From Allacma fusca (lineage: Eukaryota; Arthropoda; Collembola; Symphypleona; Sminthuridae), in NCBI GenBank assembly GCA_947179485.1, contig OX359245.1, forward strand, positions 74,759,067 through 74,823,066: a DNA stretch of 64,000 nucleotides. The letters are read 5' to 3'. Shown piece by piece: positions 58,201-64,000 of this stretch (positions within the stretch are counted from its first letter, which is position 1; each line of letters begins with the position of its first letter). Below the pieces are notes generated by a model, which was not told the origin of the DNA, did not search any database, and saw only the letters and a list, made by a program, of their open reading frames with translations. A program made the translations under genes and the position numbers.

Positions 58201-59342
58201 AAGACAAGACAGTTGATTTACCACTTGCACCTGAGAAACGGTTGATACAAGTAGATGAGCTGAGTGCAAATCAACAGCGAGTAATGAACAGTCTGGGAAA
58301 CAGTACAAAAAAATCGTTCCTTTCACAGCCCCGTCTAATGCTGCACTGCTACAACAGAGAAGAATATACTGTACATTACAAGGCGTTGAAATATTATTTG
58401 CAAATGGGACTGACATTACTAGAAATTCATAAGGGTATTTCGTTTACCGAAAAGGCGTACTTCCGAGACTATATTCAGTTTAATATTGATCGCAGGAAGG
58501 TTGCAAGAAGTGAATCTATGCGTAAGTTTTTGAAAGATCAAAACAACAATGCCTATGGGAAGTGCCTTCAATCCAATAAAAATAATAATCGGATAAAATT
58601 TTGTAGTTCTAGAGCACAAAGTCGTCACCTCCTTTCAAAACCAGAGTGTGTAGACTTTATGCCCGTAACTGAAAATGTTAGCATTGTAATGCTTCAGCCG
58701 AAGAAAGTCGTAATGAACAAACCTACGGCCGCCGGGTTTACTGTCCTAGACCTTGCTAAAGTTATATTCTATCAGGGTTACTATCAACAACTAAAGCGTG
58801 TTTTTGGGGAACGTATCTACAATCTATACATGGACACTGATTCCAGTATATCCATCATTAAAGACCCTGAAAATAGACTGTGGCTCGACCTAGTAAAGAA
58901 TCGTCAATATTTTGATTTCTCCAAAATTCCAGAGAATCATGAATTTTTTAAGTTGTTTGCCCATATACCAGATCTGAGAATGATGAACGCTGGGGAGTCA
59001 GGTAAATGGAAAATCGAGTCGCTAAATATATCCGAGGTCGTGACGCTAAAGTCCAAGCAGTACTCGATACTTTATTCTAACAAGGACGAGGAAATGAAAG
59101 CCAAAGGGATTCCTTCCTCGTCCTTAAAATTATTTTCTCATCAGAAATATAAAGATGTAGTTTTAGAAAATAGTATTGTTAAGATGAATGTGAAGTACAT
59201 TCGTAGTGTAAAGCATACTCTGTATTTTATTAGTGTTAATAAAATTGGATTTCATAGCTTGGATGTATATAGAATTTATCCAGACCCTTCAGATATTAAC
59301 TTTAGTTTGCCCTTGGGGCATTATAAGCTGAAAAATGTATGA
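55211..59342 (+). CDS. Polinton protein-primed family B DNA polymerase
   Basis: The main open frame from 55353 codes for about 1329 residues. A short leader exon with an ATG at 55211 and good splice borders may precede it. A Cys/His N-terminal zinc finger (CPFYCRSYVNYEGHLENRH) is followed by a second C2H2 finger near residue 360 (YFCEHCLRSFASVRTLSEHI). The 3'-5' exonuclease motif YWDFECF is near 412. Polymerase motif A is LDKVSLY near 895, motif B NNAYGK near 1065, and motif C YMDTDS near 1160. Family role: replication of the linear element primed from a terminal protein. An AATAAA follows the stop by about 15 bp, and 59343-59671 holds no further gene. Confidence 0.93.
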
Positions 59343-59671
59343 ATGCAATTTAAAAGTGGAATAAAATATACGGTGTAAAATGTGCAAATACTTAATTTTC
59401 TGAACCCGGTTCACCTTATTTCTAAAGGCTATTACCCATGAAGTGATATTAAACGTACCATAAATGCACGCTCCCTTTAATGAATCTAATATATGCATAA
59501 GGATACATGAAAGTATAACAATAACCCATAACTCGTAATCATGATTGAATTTTCGAAACAAACATTTTATTTTCACACAAACACATATGTACAATATAAA
59601 TCGCAAATAAGCAAGTACGCAAATACACCTTTACAATAATGAGTATATATTTACAAAATGTTACAGTTGCT

Positions 59672-60385
59672 TCACACGTCCATGACTAGATCTTTTTCTT
59701 CCGCGTCCAAAGTAGACTCGGACGATAAATACGACTCCAAATTTCGCATCCCCTGCAACTTCAGGTAGAGCGTAGGCCCAAGCCAATTTTTGAATTTCAA
59801 GGCAAGTGCGTCACTGATGGGGCGGTTGATCAGCAGCTCGTACGACCCTAGAATCCGGTTAAACACAAGTCTTGCCCGGACAGATGAACTTTCAAAGTCG
59901 TGTGTCTTCCAAAAATCCTTTCTGGAATCCGGGGAGTGATATGCTCTCAAGGGATCCTTGTCAAAGAAAGGAATCAAGTCGTCAAAGCTCCGGCCTTGTA
60001 TGGGATGCACTGTCAATTGGTCGAGTAGTTCTCCCAGGAACTGCAAAAGGTGTTTTCCCTCGTTCTGCGAAAAGTTGACTGTAGTTACGCCTCCTGTTCG
60101 GTTGCGACGTCCCAGGTGCACAAAAGTGCACCTATGCCGGTCGTTAAAGGCTGAACGCACCAACGTCTCGCTGTCAATAAAGTAGGAGTCTTTTGCGTTC
60201 TCGAAAAAGTTCCAAGTAAACGGCGACTCGTCCTTGTAGGAAGCAGCAGCAGCAGCAGCAGGAGATGATACTGATGATGATAGACTAGAGTCGAATGGCT
60301 TCAACTTTGGCCTAGTTCTCTTTTCACTTGGCTTCCCTCCATTCGCACTTTCGTTAAAACGACGTTCCAGATAAAACTTACTCAT
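59672..60385 (-). CDS. Unassigned Polinton protein with Ser-rich N-terminus
   Basis: The likely start is the ATG of MSKFYLERRF near 60385. The frame is open further upstream, but that part looks like leader sequence. A basic/Ser/Ala low-complexity stretch (SSLSSSVSSPAAAAAAS) leads to a folded-looking domain: TWNFFENAKDSYFIDSETLV, RCTFVHLGRRNRTGG and FLGELLDQLTVHP, ending acidic. It lies between polymerase and integrase and is convergent with the polymerase. Similar small conserved proteins occur in Polintons, but I cannot assign this one. Confidence 0.6.
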   Translation of the reverse strand: MSKFYLERRFNESANGGKPSEKRTRPKLKPFDSSLSSSVSSPAAAAAASYKDESPFTWNFFENAKDSYFIDSETLVRSAFNDRHRCTFVHLGRRNRTGGVTTVNFSQNEGKHLLQFLGELLDQLTVHPIQGRSFDDLIPFFDKDPLRAYHSPDSRKDFWKTHDFESSSVRARLVFNRILGSYELLINRPISDALALKFKNWLGPTLYLKLQGMRNLESYLSSESTLDAEEKDLVMDV

Positions 60386-60493
60386 TTTCACAAGATGTAA
60401 AATTTTCAGAGGTACGGCCAGGATAATGTCAGATGAAGAAATGAGAGACTGGCGATGATGTTTAGAGGGTCTTATATACTTAGGCAAAAGCAT

Positions 60494-60647
60494 TAATTGA
60501 CTTTAAGCATTCTTGAATATCACGACTATCGGGGGATTATCCGACACTTGACCGGACACTTGCACGTTCTATGCATAGAACGAAGTGACCCCCTTTTGGT
60601 ATTATTTATACTATTCCTATACTGGTATAATTTATCAGTTGCTTTAG
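60494..60647. promoter_or_regulatory. Short intergenic region with a palindrome
   Basis: It holds TTCTATGCATAGAA, a perfect palindrome, and GACACTTGACCGGACACTTG, a direct repeat of GACACTTG. It lies before the gene at 59672 and after the integrase end. A control role is inferred only from position. Confidence 0.3.
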
Positions 60648-61631
60648 TTATATTGCACTGACTTTGGGAACATATTTTGCCTCATCGGCTGTAGTCACCA
60701 AGTTTAAATCATAGTCATAATACTGACCTGCAATTTCCTCACCCGACATATCTACAATCTTATATGTATAGGGAAAGTTTTGCGTCAATACCTCTGATAT
60801 TTTAAACAATTCCCTACTGTAATTCTCAGCGTATCCCTTCTCAAACAATAATTTTGCTCGAGAAATTCTGACGACGTCACCTACTGCTAGCTTTGGAGGA
60901 GGCCTTGGGAGTTTAGCCTCCTCCAGGTGACGTCTGTATAGGTATCGCCAAGTGTCAAAAGCATTCTTGACATTTATCTCATTGGGCGCTCGCCGAATTG
61001 AACTATGAAATGAATTGTTATAGGTATTGGTAAAGTCCTGCAAAACCCTGCTGATATTTTTTGTGTTGTTTTGTGTCATGAAGCGTTGTAGTTTTGCGAA
61101 AAGCGTGCGTATGAAACGCTCAGCTATCGAAGCCTTAACTATTGAATATATGTGGTAAGGCTTAATATCGTTCTTTTCGAGGAACGATGTGAATGCAGAG
61201 GACACAAACTCTTTCCCCCTATCGCTAAAGAGATACATAGGCCTTGCCTTTGCTTCTTTGAACACAGAAGTGAAGGCTTGTATCATTGACTCGGAGTTCT
61301 TGTTCTTTATAAGCCTAGTGTAGGCCTTCTTACTGAAACTGTCTACGACAATTAGGACAAAAAAATTGCACTCATTATATGCTGCGATATTTTCAATGTC
61401 TTTAAGATCGGAGCTCCAAACTTCGTTAATAAAGTGCACCATAATGCGCCGGCGTTTGTATTTACGCCTGACCTGCTTGTGTAGGGAATATCCGTCCAGT
61501 TTTCTCAACTCCCGACTAACCACATCTTTATCTTTGAATTCCGGATGGTTGCGAAGAAACCCTGAGATACCCGAGAAGGCTCCAGCCAATCTCTGGTCTA
61601 AATAACTGGACTTTACAAGCTGTGACATCAA
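60648..61631 (-). CDS. Polinton retroviral-type integrase
   Basis: 327 codons. The DDE catalytic triad is visible: D75 (VWSSDLKD), D137 (LFSDRGKEF) and E171 (ASIAERFIR). A C-terminal SH3/chromo-like part follows (LAVGDVVRISRAK). The N-terminal Lys/Arg-rich region resembles that of other Polinton integrases (DGYSLHKQVRRKYKRR). Role by family: insertion of the linear element into host DNA. It is followed upstream, on the same strand, by the small basic gene at 61628, overlapping by a few bases. Confidence 0.93.
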   Translation of the reverse strand: MMSQLVKSSYLDQRLAGAFSGISGFLRNHPEFKDKDVVSRELRKLDGYSLHKQVRRKYKRRRIMVHFINEVWSSDLKDIENIAAYNECNFFVLIVVDSFSKKAYTRLIKNKNSESMIQAFTSVFKEAKARPMYLFSDRGKEFVSSAFTSFLEKNDIKPYHIYSIVKASIAERFIRTLFAKLQRFMTQNNTKNISRVLQDFTNTYNNSFHSSIRRAPNEINVKNAFDTWRYLYRRHLEEAKLPRPPPKLAVGDVVRISRAKLLFEKGYAENYSRELFKISEVLTQNFPYTYKIVDMSGEEIAGQYYDYDLNLVTTADEAKYVPKVSAI

Positions 61632-62107
61632 CGATAGTAATAGCGGTACTTTGGTTTGGACGGATGTTTTTTAATTTTCCTTGCACCCCCTCCTTTTTGT
61701 TTGCGGGGGCGTAGTACACGCCGCCTCGTCTCCTCTACTTTCTCAGATTGAACGACTGGTGTTTCTTCAACTAAACTAGCAGCATCCTTCAGGGAATCGT
61801 CGGGCAGATCGGCTTTTCCTTGCCGCTCTTCTTTTGGCCAGTCTAAATCCTCGAAAGCCTTCCACTCTGGCTCAAGTTGTCTCTTCTTAAGTTTACAACA
61901 GCAAACGTGATGAGGTGTGTGCTTCGTTACGTCTGTTGGTGTACTTAATTCATCTGACTTAGATTCAGGTTTTTCTATTTTCTCCTCCTTCTCCTCATTA
62001 TGCTTTGATTCTTCGCCACCTTGACTGGTCTCAGCGGGGTCGTGAGCAGCAAGTTTCATTAGTTTATCGTATAAGGAGGGCTCAATCACTCGCATCACCT
62101 TTGCCAT
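61628..62107 (-). CDS. Unassigned small Polinton protein with basic tail
   Basis: 159 codons beginning MAKVMRVIEPSLYDKLMKLA. A Glu/Lys-rich middle follows, then a strongly basic C-terminus (RPRKQKGGGARKIKKHPSKP). This resembles small core or cement-like DNA-binding proteins of such elements, by composition only. It overlaps the integrase start and the next gene, as in a compact unit. Confidence 0.6.
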   Translation of the reverse strand: MAKVMRVIEPSLYDKLMKLAAHDPAETSQGGEESKHNEEKEEKIEKPESKSDELSTPTDVTKHTPHHVCCCKLKKRQLEPEWKAFEDLDWPKEERQGKADLPDDSLKDAASLVEETPVVQSEKVEETRRRVLRPRKQKGGGARKIKKHPSKPKYRYYYR

Positions 62108-62408
62108 TGCTACATATGATGCTCAAAACCTCGCCTATTAATACATGCAGCACGATTTCGGCAAGTGCCGCCCTGACGAATCTAGACTTTCTAACCAAGT
62201 CCTGTTTTAGCACGGTAGAATTCCGTAAACCTGTCAGAGAATATGTCCGTGGGAGAAAAAGGTTTAAGTTAGCGAGACACTCCACTACTGTCTTTAGATC
62301 CTCCTGGTCGCAGCTATTAATAATTTCTTTAAATGACTTTGTGCTGGAAAGGGCGAGCGTATGAATAAGTTTTATCCGTTTTTCAAACCTGCTGGAGTTA
62401 TTATGCAT
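62082..62408 (-). CDS. Unassigned 108-residue Polinton protein
   Basis: Helical-looking small protein (KRIKLIHTLALSSTKSFKEI, VVECLANLNLFLPRTYSL) ending shortly after the start of the next gene. A short Polinton ORF of this kind between ATPase and integrase is common, but its function is unknown to me. Confidence 0.55.
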   Translation of the reverse strand: MHNNSSRFEKRIKLIHTLALSSTKSFKEIINSCDQEDLKTVVECLANLNLFLPRTYSLTGLRNSTVLKQDLVRKSRFVRAALAEIVLHVLIGEVLSIICSNGKGDASD

Positions 62409-62414
62409 TCTAAC

Positions 62415-63071
62415 TCATTTGGGTGCGAAAACAAGGCAGCTCTCCAAGGGGAACAGCTCTGACCTTACCCAGTACTTGTACTGTCGATGCTTGGGGTGAA
62501 GGTCCAAAATAATATAGCCATAGTCTCTAGCTGTAACAGCCTTCATGTACGCCTCTTGCAAAAATGCGACTTGTCCAGGACAAATTTGCTTTGCGATTGA
62601 TGTAATAGTCGACCTGTCACGTCTCGAGTCAAACAGACACGTCCATTGCGTGTTGATATTAATGTCTCGCATACCCTTGGCGTAGCTATTTTGAAGTATT
62701 AGTATAATTGACGCTCCCCTATGATGTGAATGCTTTGTGAAAAATCGCGTCACCAAGTCATTTGATGCACCCTTTGCGATTTCACTTTGCTGATCGTCAA
62801 CTACAATTAGGCAGGGGTCACTAGCCAACTCCTCAATGTCGTTGATGCTAGTTGTAAATATTATATTTGAATCCTCCTGCTGTAGTTTATGAAAGCTAGT
62901 CTGATAATCTGAATATACATATATGACCTTTTCAATGGGTGCGTCGAATACCTCATTCCTTCTGCGGATTATTTCCATAGCCAGGACTGATTTCCCACTT
63001 CCAGTGGGACCTTGAAGTGTTGCCGTGCAGGGGTGCGCCAGCTTAAACTCAATGAAATCCATCTTTCCCAC
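62415..63071 (-). CDS. Polinton packaging ATPase (FtsK/HerA, A32-type)
   Basis: 218 codons. Walker A is GPTGSGKS at residues 21-28 and Walker B is CLIVVDD near 87-93, with SIILILQNSY afterwards as the sensor strand. Length and order match the A32-like genome-packaging ATPases shared by Polintons and many large DNA viruses. It lies head-to-tail with the other minus-strand genes, suggesting a late-type gene cluster. Confidence 0.92.
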   Translation of the reverse strand: MGKMDFIEFKLAHPCTATLQGPTGSGKSVLAMEIIRRRNEVFDAPIEKVIYVYSDYQTSFHKLQQEDSNIIFTTSINDIEELASDPCLIVVDDQQSEIAKGASNDLVTRFFTKHSHHRGASIILILQNSYAKGMRDININTQWTCLFDSRRDRSTITSIAKQICPGQVAFLQEAYMKAVTARDYGYIILDLHPKHRQYKYWVRSELFPLESCLVFAPK

Positions 63072-63289
63072 TCTACTTACTATGCAGTACTAACGTTAGT
63101 TTTTCTAATACCAGAGCATTTACAAAATTTAATTAAAAATGTTTTATTCGGTTAAATTTATTAGAGTATAAGTTGAAAATTATTTATGGTAAATATAGTG
63201 CAAGCTTATAATTAGTTTCATCAGTAGCAATTACAGTGTTAAAATATACATATTTGCACGGATTGGCCAAATAGGTGTGGTGGGGAGCT

Positions 63290-63830
63290 TTACTGTTTTT
63301 TACACCTTAAATCGTACACAAGCGAAACGCAAGTTTGAATTTTGCGATCAATGTTATAAATTCCCCGTTCCTGCAAGTTGGGAATGTTGCGAACAAACTT
63401 TTGCACAAAATGCTCATTGCCCGTCAGATTCGAATTGAACAGTCTAAGAATTTTTTCGTAGGGCACACCCAAACTACGGAGGTAGGAAAAGTATAGGCAA
63501 AAGTGTCCGCATGTATCGGAAAACTGGCTTTGTATGGGCAAACAGTTTTCCTTAATGAGCTTCCCTCGAGGACGCTGCACATTCCGATAATAAGATCTGG
63601 GTTTGCCAAACGAATCAAAGTATTCGTACGCACTTGGCGACAATAGAAAAAATGCAATCCAGTGTTTGCCTCTGTCGGGAGCTAGGTCTGTGTTTACTAT
63701 AAATATACACGGATAGCTCTTAATTTCCTGCTCAAGCACACGGTCGGCGGACACAACAAAGTATTGAGTCTCACACTTCCGTGTGCTCAGAAGTAGACGC
63801 AGGCCCTCGAGCAAGGAATGAGTATTCATC
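63290..63830 (-). CDS. Polinton adenovirus-type cysteine protease
   Basis: With the start at ATG 63830 (MNTHSLLEGL) the product is 180 residues. Catalytic positions of the adenain family are visible: H56 (GKHWIAFF), D72 (EYFDSFG), Q102 (IQSQFSDTCG) and C107 (DTCGHFCLYF). An earlier alternative start overlaps the upstream gene and is less likely. Role by family: maturation of capsid proteins. The gap 63072-63289 has no ORF of note. Confidence 0.92.
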
Positions 63831-63831
63831 C

Positions 63832-64000
63832 TAGTGATCGAATATGACTTGCTTGTTGCCGTCAATTTCTACAATTGACTGATACTGGGTGTAGATAACG
63901 ACGTTCACCGGCTCGTCCAAAGGTTCCCGGAACTTCAGCTGCACCTTGACCTGTCCACGTCTGTTTACACTGAGGGCGTTTCCACTGTTAGGCAGCAGCT
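63832..64000 (-). CDS. C-terminal end of a Polinton capsid-type gene, cut by the window edge
   Basis: The open frame reaches the right edge and ends TAG just before the protease start. Its last residues (PVNVVIYTQYQSIVEIDGNK followed by QVIFDH) resemble the C-termini of large Polinton structural proteins. I cannot tell major from minor capsid from this piece. Confidence 0.6.

Larger units (their letters stand above)
53097..64000. mobile_element. Polinton/Maverick element, left part, continuing past the window
   Basis: Polinton core genes are present: protein-primed DNA polymerase B, retroviral-type integrase, packaging ATPase, adenovirus-type protease and the end of a capsid-type gene, together with several unassigned genes. 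The left limit is a guess, at an AG-starting stretch after the last flanking repeat, because the matching inverted terminus lies outside the window. All visible major genes look open, so the visible part appears whole. It is treated as an old virus-like element of uncertain age. Confidence 0.88.

Overview
This window looks like AT-rich, repeat-dense nuclear DNA of an arthropod (insect or springtail-like). The main evidence is a tandem family of divergent ionotropic receptor (IR) genes, a protostome chemoreceptor family, set among elements typical of such genomes: a Ty1/Copia LTR element, a Polinton/Maverick, hAT-like and pogo-like MITEs, a pogo transposase and a Tnp2-type transposase. I see no bacterial features, rRNA or tRNA. 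I cannot name the species.

Layout. 1-4.8 kb: a Tnp2/CACTA-like transposase gene on the minus strand and a divergent multi-exon BEN-like gene on the plus strand, both damaged, probably two genes of one DNA transposon. 5.2-10.2 kb: a run of short non-autonomous elements, each built from its own repeated DNA word. Four of them have readable 8-bp target duplications, which points to hAT. 12-14.7 kb: a small two-exon hypothetical gene, a MITE and a pogo transposase remnant. 14.7-16.1 kb: a decayed IR copy. 16.56-23.54 kb: a very young Copia-family LTR element with identical 329-bp LTRs and, unusually, an envelope-like gene after pol. 23.7-25.4 kb: a fold-back element carrying a 21-bp satellite. 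28.2-49.6 kb: the IR array, all on the minus strand. Copies A (28.2-30.2), B (31.9-33.8), C (34.6-37.1), F (42.8-44.8) and G (47.6-49.6) are full length or nearly so, and there are several fragments. Only F is an uninterrupted 669-codon gene; A, B, C and G carry nonsense codons, frameshifts, lost starts or a MITE insertion. 50.4-52.75 kb: a separate, more divergent IR (H) with three exons that looks functional. 53.1-64 kb (right edge): the left part of a Polinton, with protein-primed DNA polymerase B, integrase, packaging ATPase, adenovirus-type protease, the end of a capsid-type gene and several unrecognised genes.

How it fits together. The IR copies share flanking sequence on both sides, so the array grew by tandem duplication of a gene-plus-flank unit. 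Transposons then broke it up: the Copia and the fold-back element sit in duplicated flank, and pogo-like MITEs lie inside copies C and E. F and H are the best candidates for working chemoreceptors. The rest are decaying paralogues at different stages.
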